64,000 nucleotides of DNA. Source: Pseudocercospora fijiensis CIRAD86 (lineage: Eukaryota; Ascomycota; Dothideomycetes; Mycosphaerellales; Mycosphaerellaceae). Position 1 is the first letter of the stretch, and each line of letters begins with the position of its first letter. This document shows positions 28,248 through 38,963 of this stretch, piece by piece. The stretch is from contig NW_006921533.1 in NCBI RefSeq assembly GCF_000340215.1, positions 5,981,424 through 6,045,423 of the forward strand, in the 5' to 3' direction. Under the pieces are notes generated by a model that did not search any database, was not told the origin of the DNA, and was given only the letters and a program-made list of their open reading frames with translations. The translations under genes were made by a program, and so were the position numbers.

Positions 28248-29861
28248 ATGGCAGCTGCCGCAGTCGAGAACCCCATGCCCGTGACCGACTCCAAGTCTGC
28301 ACGCAAGAAGAAGGCAAAGGCTGAGGCTACTACTGCTACCAATGGGTCCGTAAGTGGCGCTGCGGTCACACCTCAAGCAGTCTCCAAGGACGAGTCTGCG
28401 GCAGCTGAGGATGTGTCTGGAGAGCACGCATACATCAAAGAGCTGCAGAAGCAAATCCGCAACACCACCAAAAAGCTGAGCAGTCTGGCAAAGGTTGACG
28501 CCATTTTGTCAGAGAACCCAGGCGTGTCGCTTGACGACCTTGTTGCTCAGCGCAAGATCAACAACGACCAGAGAGCGGCTGCCCAGAAGAAGCCTCAACT
28601 GCAGGCTCAACTGGTCGATCTTGAGGAGCGCATAGAACATTACCGCAAGTTGGACCAAGACTATCAGGCCAAGTTCACAAAGCAGCGCGACGAGCTCGCG
28701 TCGCAACATGAGCAGACCACCGCCAAGCTGAGGAAGGAGCTGAGCCAAGACGCCTTCGAGACCGCGCAGAAGCTCCTGCGCCAGAAGCTGTTGACATTTT
28801 CCCAGTTCCTTCGCTGTGCAGCTGCTAAGCGCAATGCTGAAGAGGCCGTGGACGACGATGAGAGCAGGGCGTTTGAGGGAGCACTTTTATTGGTCTATGG
28901 AGGCGATCAGAAGGCCGTGGATACCGCCATGAACCTCATCGATGGCAGCAACGAGACCGTGCCCAACATCGACGGCGAGCCATTGCAATTCACGTGTGAG
29001 TATAGTCCCGCCCTCTTATGATCAACACGTGCTCATCGTTCATACCATCACGTGCTGAATTTCCTGCTTTGTACATCGACGCTAACGTGGATCACAGTCG
29101 CACAAGTCAAGGAGGTCTCGTTGAAGTACACGCCATTCGCTAATGAAGAGACCTGGGTTGACCAGGTCGCCGATGCGACCAGCGGTGAAGCCCCGCAGCC
29201 ACCCTCCGACAGTGCTGCAGCCACATCCGATCCCACAATCGTAAATGCAGGCCTCACCGAGCTGGAGGCATCGACCGTGCCGAATGGTCACGTCGAGCCT
29301 ACATCTGCTCCTCTATCTGGTGAAGCAGCAGGCAACGTTGCTGGAGAGCGCTGGGATGCGGACGCCGCTGGAACCTCTGCAGGTGCCCAGCAAGGCAGTC
29401 TCCAGGAGAGCTACGAGATTGTCCCTCGCCCTTCCGAAGAGGTGGAGATTCCAGCTGAGACTCCCGCTCCGACACAACAACAAGGTACAAGCTGGGCTGA
29501 AGAGTCACACGAGGCTGCGACTGGCAACCAAGCTGGAGAATCATGGCACACCAAAGCTCCAGGAGAGCAAGACAATAGCTGGGGCGACAGCGCTGCGGAC
29601 ACTCTAGCTCCAACGACGGATGCAGATGGCTTCAGCGAGGTTCCTGGCCGTACTCGTGGGCGCGGTGGCTTCCGTGGCAGAGGTGATGATGAGTTCCGTG
29701 GGCGCGGCGGACGTCGTGGCAACTTCCGCGGTCGTGGAGATGGCGAGTTCAGAGGCGGCCGAGGCGGCGGTCGAGGCCGTGGCGAGGGAGGCGAGTTCAG
29801 GGGCCGTGGCCGTGGACGCGGTGGTCCCCGCGGTGGTGCAGCGGCTCCGGCAGCATCTTAA
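28248..29861 (+). CDS. YAG7-like coiled-coil protein with C-terminal RGG box, 503 aa
   Basis: Exons 28248-28995 and 29098-29861; the 102-nt intron (donor GTGAGT, branch CTAAC near 29081, acceptor CACAG) joins LQFT to FAQVKEVSLKY. The N-terminus is Lys/Ala-rich. Residues about 60-185 form a charged coiled coil (IKELQKQIRNTTKKLSSL through RDELASQHEQTTAKLRKEL). A compact helical block (LLTFSQFLRCAAAK ... ALLLVYGGDQKAVDTAM) follows. The middle is acidic and Ala/Ser-rich, and the last about 75 residues are RG/RGG repeats (GRGRGGFRGRG type) that commonly bind RNA and are arginine-methylated. The layout fits fungal YAG7-like proteins, whose function is poorly known. The start is the ATG at 28248; the 32 upstream codons lack family character. 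Confidence 0.75.
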
Positions 29862-30352
29862 GGAGATGCTGAATGGTAGACCATGCCACCTAGGCAAGAT
29901 CACGATGATGCACGAAGCACGATCGAGGACTCCGCAAGTCGAAAGAGGACGATTGATCTCAATAAATGCTATAGCGTTCTAGCACCGCATGAATAGGTCA
30001 CAGGAAGGTCGGAATGGGAACATGAATGTACAACACAAAAGCCATCTGCACTGCCAGATGAAGCTTCATGGGCGGCGGCGCCTTGGAGTGCGTTTGTATA
30101 GATAACATACCAAGCTGAAAACTCCTGAAACTACCTATGATGGTATGCAGACACACTGTGACGTCTCAAATGTCCATGATGTGCCCGCGTCAAATGATCT
30201 TCGAATCCTGAAGCTCTAGATCAAATACTTGACCATCTCCCCACCACTCGACGGCCTCCCATGCTGCAAAGTCTGATCTCCCATAGCATCAACATACCAA
30301 AACCAAACTTCTGCAACATTCCACAAGCATCCTTCGTCCAACTCACACAATT
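29862..30352. other. Intergenic, nothing recognised
   Basis: A 491-bp stretch after the RGG-protein gene, likely 3' untranslated region. No RNA gene or repeat was seen. Confidence 0.4.
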
Positions 30353-31102
30353 CTATCCCTCCTCAGGCAAAAGTACTTCATCCCTCAACAAACCCTCAAT
30401 CTCAACATCTTTCAACACTTTTGTAATGCCAACAGCACCTAGAGATTGAATTTCGGTTGTGATACGGTATCTACTGGGCTTCGAACGCGGAACGGAATTC
30501 CCAGGCTCTGGTGATTGTGCTGGAGTCTGCGGCGTCGTAGAATGCACTTTCTGAGCATTTATCAAGCACGCTAGTAGAGTCAGCCAAATGTCACTCTGAG
30601 GTCCATTGCATCTTCCACTCCTCCAGAAGTCCACCGATGTAGCATCCCGAGAGTTTGATGATACCGTGATCCGACATCCCAAGCAAGATGATCATCTTCC
30701 TCGCATTTTGCCAAAATGCGTCGCTTGCGAGACGAGGGAAGATCGGTATGCCATATGTCAGACATAGTATTCCAAGACCAAGCAGAGCGCACCTTGACGG
30801 TCCGACACTCTTCACTCATATCCAGCCGGGTTATCTCTCATCTCGCCGGTCTTTCGCCTTCGCAGACAACAGCCTGCTTCAATAGCAGAGCATAAATTGC
30901 GTAAACATGAACGGAATCGTTGAAGGAAGTTGGTCAGCTTAGTCCGCAATATTGAGTTAAAGGGACTGGTTTTGACATGGAGAATAGGGTTGGGAATCGG
31001 GCTTTTTGTAGAAGTGTGCGAATGCTGATGAAGAGAGGAGGCTGAGGAGGTTACATGACCTGCTTGCCGACACCATAGGCTTGAATATCTTGAAGGTGTC
31101 AT
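30353..31102 (-). other. Possible small or decayed gene, structure unresolved
   Basis: Three leftward open frames in different phases follow one another. One (31102 to about 30815) begins MTPSRYSSLWCRQAG and is Ser/Arg-rich like a mitochondrial presequence. A second (30815-30591) contains a hydrophobic stretch (ALLGLGILCLTYGI) and LLEEWKMQW. A third (30682-30353) ends VGITKVLKDVEIEGLL. They cannot be joined into one convincing spliced frame by eye: a 44-nt gap near 30590 has GT and AG ends but leads to an early stop. It may be a multi-exon gene I cannot resolve, a pseudogene, or chance. No family is recognised. Confidence 0.25.
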
Positions 31103-31908
31103 TACTTGCTGATCCTTGGTGTTTTTCTAGCTTGAGAATAGAAATCTGGCCTCAGAATTCTTGCTTCCTCCATGGGGCGTCGTGAAAGCTTCAAGATAGG
31201 CAACTGGAATTCATGACCACAGACCTTGAGGCTCCGTCGTCACTCGCAAATGCAAGCCTTGTCTTACATATGCTCACAACTGTACGATTGTGGACATGCT
31301 CTTTCTGTGATCGCGAACTGTCGGCTGCGTACACTGCCCTTTCGTGTTCTACGCCTCGCCCGCTGGACTAGAGACTGAAGCCTTGGGCAAGTATTGTGGG
31401 ATATTCACGCCGATGGTGATCAAGCAAATGATAGCAGTTCTCGGCAGGCACAAAGGTGATGCACTGCCGATCCAGACACTTCAGGAGGAAGTCGATGAGG
31501 CTCTCGGCAAGGCTGAGATAGAGGGGCGCCACTTTCGATTCTATATGTGGTTCGGGCAGAAAAACACGATGTGAGTTTTTGGTAGGACTGAGAATGAGAT
31601 GAAAATGAAGATACTCTCCATTGAATTATTGAAGCCTGTCGCATAGTTCTGAAGAGTGAAGTGATAGAATATATGCTGCCGCGCCGCGCCGCGCCTACGC
31701 GCCCCACTTCACTTCAACTTCGCGCAACACTCGCGTTGGTCGCGACATTGGCTTTCACCCACACCGCACCTTCACACTTGACTTTGACTCAATTGCACAG
31801 CGTGGAAATGGTCTGCTGTCAACTACTAACAGCTTTCACTTAGAACGCTGTACGGCTTTTCACGGCGATGCTCCTCACCGCAACCACTGCACGACCTCGT
31901 GGGCGCCG
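31103..31908. other. Intergenic region upstream of the SIM/Myb/WD40 gene
   Basis: This holds the promoter of the large rightward gene, including a GC-rich CGCCGCGCC run near 31680-31695, and one short open frame listed separately. No repeat or RNA gene was recognised. Confidence 0.35.
31344..31574 (+). pseudogene. Orphan 3' coding fragment (77 codons), doubtful
   Basis: An open frame with protein-like composition (LGKYCGIFTPMVIKQM, PIQTLQEEVDEALGKAEIEG, FRFYMWFGQKNTM, stop). It begins only at a GTG and has no ATG upstream in frame, so it looks like the last exon or a relic of a larger gene. No matching upstream exon was found between 31100 and 31344. No family is recognised; it could also be chance. 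Confidence 0.25.
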
Positions 31909-34900
31909 ATGATGGAGATCATCGACCTGACCTCCGATGCAGAAGACGAGTCACCTTCCAAGGTCCTGAAATCATTCAAGCCACGGAAAGATACCCGTAA
32001 AGAGCAAGGACGGTTGAAAGAGCGCAACGTGAATGGGCAAATTACACCTCACAGTACGGGTTTGGCAACGAAGTCGCTCGATGTCTCGCATGGTCAGCAA
32101 AGTGGAAGTGACCTTGGCCGTGCCTCGGAAGTGCGCAGACCCTCGTCATCCATAAACGGCGCAACTTCAACTTCAGTGCGGCCTACACCAGCTCCCAGAA
32201 ATGGACCGACAAGTGGATCCCGTACTGCTCAGAAAGATGTGGCTTCGCAAAGAGGCTTTTTGTCCAAGGCACATGAAGCCGCGCTTGGCACGCCTGCCAG
32301 GAGACTGAGTATGGAGCTCAAGGACATCGATCAGAACCTACAGAAATCGATGCGGCAATCTGAGGCTGAGAGACAGGAAAGACTTACAAAGGCGAACATG
32401 TTCCAAGAGCGCCGCGTGTCAGCCAACACTTCGTCAAACCCTTTGACAGCTGTAACGGCAGCCATTGCAGCGAAGAGCAGAGATTCGGGCAGTGCAGGGC
32501 GGACCAAGGCCCACGGTGACTTCTTCAGCCTGTATAAGAATGGACAGAACGCCCCATCGAACGTGGACAGGATCAAGCCCCCGACCTTCTTTGAGAACGC
32601 AAGAGTAGCTCCGAATGAGCAGCGACATACGGGACCAGTGCTATCCGGTCCCGGCATTGCTATTAGCAGATTGACTCACACGCAGCCGCAGACAGACTCA
32701 CCCTCAACGAAGAATGGGTTCAAACGTCCTTACTCGGACGATTCTCCTAAAATCGCCCAAAAGCCTGTCACTAAGCGGCCTCGCACTGCAGAGACAGACG
32801 TCAGTCTGAGCGAGCTGTTGCAGCATGCCAACAGCCAGACAAAAACAGCGCAGCAGACTAGCGAACCCTCGCAACGGAAAGCACCTGCAAGTAAGCGCCA
32901 AAGTGTATTGAACGATGTTACCGACAGGAACTTCGAGCGCATTTCGTACAGTGACGAGCCAGAGCCAGAGCCAGCTCCACTAAGCACGTCTCGGCCGCAC
33001 AAATTAGATCTGATACAGTCGATACTCTCAAAGCTTCCGGACTTGCCGCCGAACAAGCCAACATCACAGCGTACTGGCAAAGACTTGGGAAACAAATTCG
33101 GACAGGAGTACACCGCTGAGGAAGACATTCTTCTAAAGCGACTCAAGGAAGTCGACCAGGTGACATGGCATGACATGCCCAAGCATTTTGAGGGCCGAAC
33201 AGCGGCCTCTCTGCAGACTCGATACTCAAATAAGCTGAAAGGTAAACTTTTCCCAGCGAGCAGTCCCTCTCCGGCCGTCGACAAAGAGCCTGCGCCAGAA
33301 TCCGCTGCAGTTTCGTCGCAATTGCAGCCGAGGCCGCGGCGTCCTTCGCCTGCCGAGCAGCATCAGAAGGCATCTAAACCCACCGTCATCGCATCAACTC
33401 CAGGACCTAAGAAGCCGGGGGGAAGGTATTCTGACGAGGATGATGCCTTGATACGCACCCTCAAGGAAGTCAACAAATTGAGCTTCGAAGAGATGCTGCG
33501 ATATTTCCCGGAACGTGCTGCCGGATCGCTCGCTGTACGCTACTACACGAAAAGCAAATTCGTTGCGCTTCTGCCAAACGATCATCCTCGCATGGTTCCT
33601 CTGGAAAGAGCAGATTCGCAGGAATATGCTGAGCAGCCCAAAGTCAAGCGCCAGAGACGGAGCGCACCTGCGGCGACTGAGGGCGTTGTGTCCTGGAATA
33701 CTGCTCGGTCCATTATGAGGAATGATACTCCAGCGAGCGAAAGCGTCGATATATACGCAAAGACTGCGCCTGATTCTAGCGCCTTTCTCAATCAAGACAT
33801 TGCGTTTCCAAAGTCTGTAACTCAAATCCTGCGCCAGCGAGAGACTGGCAGCACAGGGGGCCGCCGTTCGTGGACTTCGTCTAGGTGCTCCGTACCTGAG
33901 GAGCTTAAAAACCATGCCTTGGATGACTACACCTTGCAAAAGTTCTATCACGGCACCTCAGGCGACGTCGTGGGCCTATCTTGGTCCGAGTCTGGAAAGT
34001 ACTTCGCTGCTGGATCCATTGCGATTACCGATGCCCAATCTCAACAGTACAATATGAGTCGTAACCTGCTGGTCGGCGACAATGAGCGCGGTGAGCTACA
34101 AGAGTTGTCAGATCACCATGTGCCGCGCCCAGTCATCAGTGAAGCCAACAATGTCAACGCGCTGCGTTCAATGCAACAATCACAAGATTCTCGATTGTTC
34201 ATGACTGTCACAAGCACGGCTTTCTCTCAAGTACAAGATCGCGAGCCTTGGTTGTTTACAGCTGGAACCGACAGGATGCTAAGAAAGTACACCATCAAGG
34301 ACTGTTCGTCAGGCGAGCGAAGCGGTATCAGAGAGACCAAAGCGAGCTATGCTGTCGAGCACTGTGCTTCAGTAGATCTTCTGGCCATGCATCCAGACGG
34401 CCTAGTTGCTACAGGATGCCATGCAGCAGGCGACAGCATTAAGGTCTTTGATTGTGAACGCGACGACTATGGCTGTAAGTTTACCGGCTCTCCGAATCGT
34501 AGTGACCTTCAGACCTCAGCCGCTATATATCCCTCGGCCTTGAAATGGGGAGAGCACCCTGTCCATCGGCGCTTTCTCCTTGCCGGATTTTCAGGAGATG
34601 AAGACAAGCAGCTAGCGGGAGAGACTGCTTTATGGGATGTCGAATATGGTCGACGAGAAGAGATGATTGGCACAACGCGCAACGTATTTGACGTTGCCTG
34701 GAACCCCTGTCCTAGTGCGGCTTCTGTAGCATTTGGCGTGGCGTCCAACCCGAGTTCCATCAACCTTGGTAGAGGTATGCGCACTGCTATACAGTGTTTT
34801 GCTCCGCTCGATACTGGAATCAGAAGAGTCATCACTTGGGAGTGCCCAGCCTTGGACATCAATGATCTTGTCTTCTGCCCTCACGATGACAACCTAGTCG

Positions 34901-36339
34901 CTGCGGGCGCTACCAATGGCAAAGTCTACATTTGGGACAAACGCTGGGCTGGACAGCATCAAAAGCCGTGGCACATACTGTCTCATGGCGAGTCGTTGAA
35001 CGTACTCCCTCACGATCGTGCTCGAGAAGAGACAGATACTGGCGTCCGTTTCCTCTCTTGGGGTGCAACGAAGAGTCGTCTCTATTCAGGCTCATCAGAC
35101 GGCATTGTAAAGGTTTGGAACCCGTATCGAGCTGAGAATTGTGCCCACATATCCGACATAGATGTGCCGCGCCAGCATCGTTCAGCTGTGATGTCAGGCG
35201 CATTTAGCCCAGATCATCGCGAGCTGCTCATCGGTACGGAGAACGGGCGAATAAATGCGTTCATGATTGGAGGAGGTGCTGTGCACAAGGCAAAACAGTT
35301 CAAGCTTCACACTGCTCCTGCGCCACAGCAAGAGAACGAGAGCTTGCACGATCTGGCAAGCGCTCTGGCCGAGTCCGACACTATCGTCTTCCGCCCTTGC
35401 GGCGCCATGCCAATCATTCAGGCAGTGCAAGGACACAATTATCAAGGCCCGTTCCTTGCTCCCTCTGCAGAGCAATTGGGCCAGGCAGAGCAGAAACTTC
35501 GGCAAGCGCAGGACGAGCAGAACGATATCGAGACACAATTGGCAGAACAAGGCCTCAGTAACTTCGAGACCGACAGCTTGATGAAAGCGCAGACGCGCGT
35601 CAAAGAGGCTCAGACTGCAATTGAAGATCTTCGAGATCGTCTGGATTTTGCTGAAACCTCGCGTCCCAAAGCTAGGGCATTCCAAAAATCTTTAGTAAAA
35701 GCAGAGAGGGAGCGTAACGCTTTGCAGGAAAAAGCAAACGAGCTCTTTGGCAGAGACGTCGAGCGATGCACATTGCCTTGCGCTCACCTACCTACCTCAG
35801 AAGAGCTTGATGATAATGGTCGTTCGAAGCTTCGCGTTCCTGGCCTCCTATCATCCATAAGCAATCAAGGACTCGCGAGAACGCGCCTCGACGCTGAGGA
35901 TAAAGCAGAGACGTGCACCTTCTGCGAGCCGCAGAATGCCAAGCTTACACGCGGGAAACGTACCAAGTGTCTAACATGCATGCTAAAGCATCTCGGTTTA
36001 AGTACAGAGTGTGTACGATGTTCTGCGCCGGCGCGCGTCGAGGTACAGAGCGGGAAAGCGCCACTATGCGAGCGCTGCAACTTCACTTGCTTCAGATGCT
36101 CGCAGCCCGTCAGCTTCTCTAGGGACACCTATTCGATCACGTGCGAAGCTTGTAGCATTTCTTGGGAAGCTGGTGTTTTAGGTTACGAAGTTGTGAACTT
36201 CCCAAGACGCGAAAGCTCAACTCAGAACAAAGTCGCGCAGGACGACTCTTACGACGATGACGACTTTGGTCGCTTGGAAATAGAGCGGTTGGCATCGAGA
36301 TTCGAAGTTCAAGAGGAAGACTCATACAATGCATATTGA
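31909..36339 (+). CDS. SIM + double Myb/SANT + WD40 + zinc-finger nuclear protein, 1476 aa
   Basis: Single-exon gene. Seen in order: a SUMO-interacting motif at the N-terminus (EIIDLTSDAEDE); a long basic, Ser-rich disordered region; two Myb/SANT-like repeats at about residues 400-445 (YTAEEDILLKRLKEVD ... GRTAASLQTRYSNKLKG) and 505-550 (YSDEDDALIRTLKEVN ... ERAAGSLAVRYYTKSK); a WD40 region at about 676-1120 with repeats such as DRMLRKY, GKVYIWDKRWAG and DGIVKVWNP; a coiled coil at about 1187-1277; and a C-terminal region with six CXXC pairs at about 1335-1420. The WDKR sequence fits a DWD box used to bind DDB1-CUL4. Inference: a chromatin-associated adaptor, possibly of a CUL4 ligase. No named orthologue is claimed. 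Confidence 0.85.
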   Translation: MMEIIDLTSDAEDESPSKVLKSFKPRKDTRKEQGRLKERNVNGQITPHSTGLATKSLDVSHGQQSGSDLGRASEVRRPSSSINGATSTSVRPTPAPRNGPTSGSRTAQKDVASQRGFLSKAHEAALGTPARRLSMELKDIDQNLQKSMRQSEAERQERLTKANMFQERRVSANTSSNPLTAVTAAIAAKSRDSGSAGRTKAHGDFFSLYKNGQNAPSNVDRIKPPTFFENARVAPNEQRHTGPVLSGPGIAISRLTHTQPQTDSPSTKNGFKRPYSDDSPKIAQKPVTKRPRTAETDVSLSELLQHANSQTKTAQQTSEPSQRKAPASKRQSVLNDVTDRNFERISYSDEPEPEPAPLSTSRPHKLDLIQSILSKLPDLPPNKPTSQRTGKDLGNKFGQEYTAEEDILLKRLKEVDQVTWHDMPKHFEGRTAASLQTRYSNKLKGKLFPASSPSPAVDKEPAPESAAVSSQLQPRPRRPSPAEQHQKASKPTVIASTPGPKKPGGRYSDEDDALIRTLKEVNKLSFEEMLRYFPERAAGSLAVRYYTKSKFVALLPNDHPRMVPLERADSQEYAEQPKVKRQRRSAPAATEGVVSWNTARSIMRNDTPASESVDIYAKTAPDSSAFLNQDIAFPKSVTQILRQRETGSTGGRRSWTSSRCSVPEELKNHALDDYTLQKFYHGTSGDVVGLSWSESGKYFAAGSIAITDAQSQQYNMSRNLLVGDNERGELQELSDHHVPRPVISEANNVNALRSMQQSQDSRLFMTVTSTAFSQVQDREPWLFTAGTDRMLRKYTIKDCSSGERSGIRETKASYAVEHCASVDLLAMHPDGLVATGCHAAGDSIKVFDCERDDYGCKFTGSPNRSDLQTSAAIYPSALKWGEHPVHRRFLLAGFSGDEDKQLAGETALWDVEYGRREEMIGTTRNVFDVAWNPCPSAASVAFGVASNPSSINLGRGMRTAIQCFAPLDTGIRRVITWECPALDINDLVFCPHDDNLVAAGATNGKVYIWDKRWAGQHQKPWHILSHGESLNVLPHDRAREETDTGVRFLSWGATKSRLYSGSSDGIVKVWNPYRAENCAHISDIDVPRQHRSAVMSGAFSPDHRELLIGTENGRINAFMIGGGAVHKAKQFKLHTAPAPQQENESLHDLASALAESDTIVFRPCGAMPIIQAVQGHNYQGPFLAPSAEQLGQAEQKLRQAQDEQNDIETQLAEQGLSNFETDSLMKAQTRVKEAQTAIEDLRDRLDFAETSRPKARAFQKSLVKAERERNALQEKANELFGRDVERCTLPCAHLPTSEELDDNGRSKLRVPGLLSSISNQGLARTRLDAEDKAETCTFCEPQNAKLTRGKRTKCLTCMLKHLGLSTECVRCSAPARVEVQSGKAPLCERCNFTCFRCSQPVSFSRDTYSITCEACSISWEAGVLGYEVVNFPRRESSTQNKVAQDDSYDDDDFGRLEIERLASRFEVQEEDSYNAY

Positions 36340-36372
36340 GAGCATAGATACCCAACAAGTAATCTAACAAGA

Positions 36373-38149
36373 TCATGATTCTTTCATGGCCAGCTTAGTT
36401 TCCGTCTCCACCCCTAACTCTCCATCTTCATCAATCGGATGCGGCTTACCCTCGAGCGTAGGATCCGCATCTTGCACGACGGGAGGACCAGTGAAGTTCT
36501 TTCGGCCGTGGATGATGTACCAAGCAAAACTCATTGCTGCGAATCCAACAAAGACAACGCTAGCGTAGTTCATTGATCCAGCGGTGACTGGGAGACTGCG
36601 AGCAGGTTAGTATACTGAATATCAAACATGTCGTGATGAACTGACCTGACTGGCATGCAGAAAAGTGCAATGGCCAAAGCAATCCAGCAAAGACACAAAA
36701 TGTTAATGGCAAAACCGAACTTTCCCAGAGGGAAGGACGAGTACTTTACCATTTTCCTTCCTCGTAGCACAGATACCAGGATGGGTAGGCCGTATCCGCA
36801 TGACAGACAGATGGTGGCTACACCAGTGAAGCTGTTGAATGCAGCTGTCGAGCCAAAGTAGATCAGACCTAGCAGACAGTCGACAATAGTCGACAAAACC
36901 AGGCCCCAAAGTGGAATATCGAGAGTCTTGTTCGTTGTGCCCAGCCATTTGTATCCAGGAATGGCACCATCTCTCGCAAACGCATACGTGCATCGACTCG
37001 ACGCCGTGAGAGCGCCAACACCAGCAAAGAACAAGATGCCCAAGATCAAAAACAACAGCCCAAAACCTCCTGCGGCCGAACCAGTGACAATCTTGAAAAG
37101 TGTCCCAATAGGCTGTCCGCTCGCCACATCCAACAGCGTCTGAATGTCCGGCAAAACAAACAGAAGTGGGATCAAATAAATGATCCCCGTAACGCCCGCC
37201 GCGGCAACGGACAATACCATAGCTTTAGGAACCTCTCTCGCAGGATTCTGTACTTCCTCACACATCGACGCCACCAATCCATATCCCGTCAACGTATACG
37301 CCGCCTGCAGCAATCCGACGAAAAACGCCCAACCATCCGGCCACCCGCTGGCACTCGCATCATAATGCGCAAAAACAAACTCCCCGCTGCGATAGTTATC
37401 GCTCATCGCCAGCAACGTCACGATAATTATCAGCACGCTCGCCGCCGTCCAGGAAATACAAACCTTATTGATCAAGTCCAGGTATTTGCTCCCGAAGGCG
37501 TTGACGGCGAAACATACTCCCATCCATGCCCAGAACATGAGCACTGTTTGCCAGGAATTCGCACTCCAGTCTTCTCGCCACAATCCTATGGCCGAGAGAA
37601 TCAGTTGTGCTCCCGAGAAGTTGATGGAGAGGGTCACGGTCCAGTTTCCCACGAGGTTGAACCAGCCCGTGATCCAGGAAGCGATAGGGGCGTATTTTCG
37701 TGTCGACATCATTGCGGACCAGTAGTATACACCTTCATCAAACACACATCCAAAAAAAATCAGCCTCATTCATTCATTCATCCATTCAAAAAAAAAACCC
37801 CCTCAACATTTGTTTTTTTCTTCTACTTACCCCCAGCCGTAGGATACACCGCACAAATCTCCGCCAAACTCGCCGCAATGCTCAAACTTATCAGCGACAC
37901 CAACACCCATCCCCAGATTATCGTGACGGATTGGCCGTCGGTTAAGGTGATGTAGAGGGTGGTGGAGAGGCCGAAGGGCACGGCCATGATGGCGAAAGAT
38001 AGGCCTAGAATGCTTAACATGCTGAGAGAGCGTGGGAGGTCGGATGTGTAGCCCATTTTCGCGAGGTCGGCGTCTGCATTTTGGGCTTGGAGGGAGGATT
38101 GTCTTTGCGCTCGGCCGGTGGAGGAGAGGCGGCGTTTTATGGTGTGCAT
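36373..38149 (-). CDS. APC-family amino acid/GABA/choline-type permease, 542 aa
   Basis: Twelve-span plasma-membrane transporter of the fungal amino acid/choline transporter group (UGA4/HNM1-like); the substrate is not predictable. Exons 38149-37831, 37732-36646 and 36595-36373 give exactly 543 codons with the stop. Intron 1 (98 nt) joins PTAGG to VYYWSAMM, the classic APC block after helix 2; intron 2 (50 nt) has a perfect TACTAAC branch. Seen: LGLSFAIMAVPFGLSTTLY (helix 1), GWVLVSLISLSIAASLAEI, the motif GYGLVASMCEEVQNPAREVPKA, and FAGVGALTASSRCTYAFARDGAIPG. The cytosolic C-terminus is acidic. The stop codon is 33 bp from that of the convergent SIM/Myb/WD40 gene. Confidence 0.93.
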
Positions 38150-38432
38150 GATTTGTGAGGGGAGTGAGTGTCTTTGGAAGTAGAATTCGAAGGGAAGGTT
38201 TGAGGAGTGTAGAATAGTATGAGATTATAATTCTCGGCTCGTGTCGCGGAGTCCGTGGTATCTTTGCTATCAGTGGAGATGATGCGGTGCCCAGTCACGC
38301 CCTGTCGCGTCTACGGCTCGAGGTCGGAAGTATTGTAGAGATACTAGGTAGAATCAGGAATCGGTCAAGCCGTCGGTTAACGTTACCGCGTGGTCGTCGC
38401 GTGGGCCCTTTTAGTCTTTGCATTACGTTCGA

Positions 38433-38963
38433 TAGAGATGTAGACTCACGGTGTATTTAATTTCCGGGCTTATGAACACGGTGTTCACTATATGAACATA
38501 TACGAGACACAGATTGGTTAGCAAGTGGATCTAGTTATTATAGCGTATCCTATACAAAGTAGAACAATGAAGGAAATAAGACATGTAGAAGGTATATAGT
38601 GACAATCTTAGTATAGACAACAGCCCTACTGGCTGTTACTGTCGGCAGTGAGGTCGACAGCGTTGTTGCCGCTATCTTCGTCTATATTATCGCCGCCATT
38701 GATACTAACACGAAAGAACGCGAACAAACACGCCCTCGAGGTAGTACGGACCGGGGCATAAAAAAATCTCTGCAGCGCCAGTGCTTCGAGAACCCGGCTA
38801 GGGCGGCAAACCAGCCATTCTAGCCATTCTAGCTACTTATCTAAGTGATTATTACTAATCTTATATTCACCTACGTGTTCATAAGACACGCGCTAAGGTG
38901 GTCTGTGTTCACCGTGTAATAACGGTGATGTTCACGGCTGTGCCATTGTGTACAACATCTCTA
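38433..38963. mobile_element. hAT-like nonautonomous element, family 2 (531 bp)
   Basis: The perfect 8-bp direct repeat ACGTTCGA lies at 38425-38432 and 38964-38971. Between them the sequence starts TAGAGATGT and ends ACATCTCTA, a 9-bp perfect terminal inverted repeat. Further in, CTTATGAACACG at 38469-38480 is matched by its exact complement at 38874-38885, and other CACGGTG-type subterminal repeats occur. There is no transposase frame. The 8-bp duplication and TA(R)GATG-type ends fit the hAT superfamily. The ends differ from those of the 17-20 kb MITEs, so this is a separate family. Confidence 0.85.
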
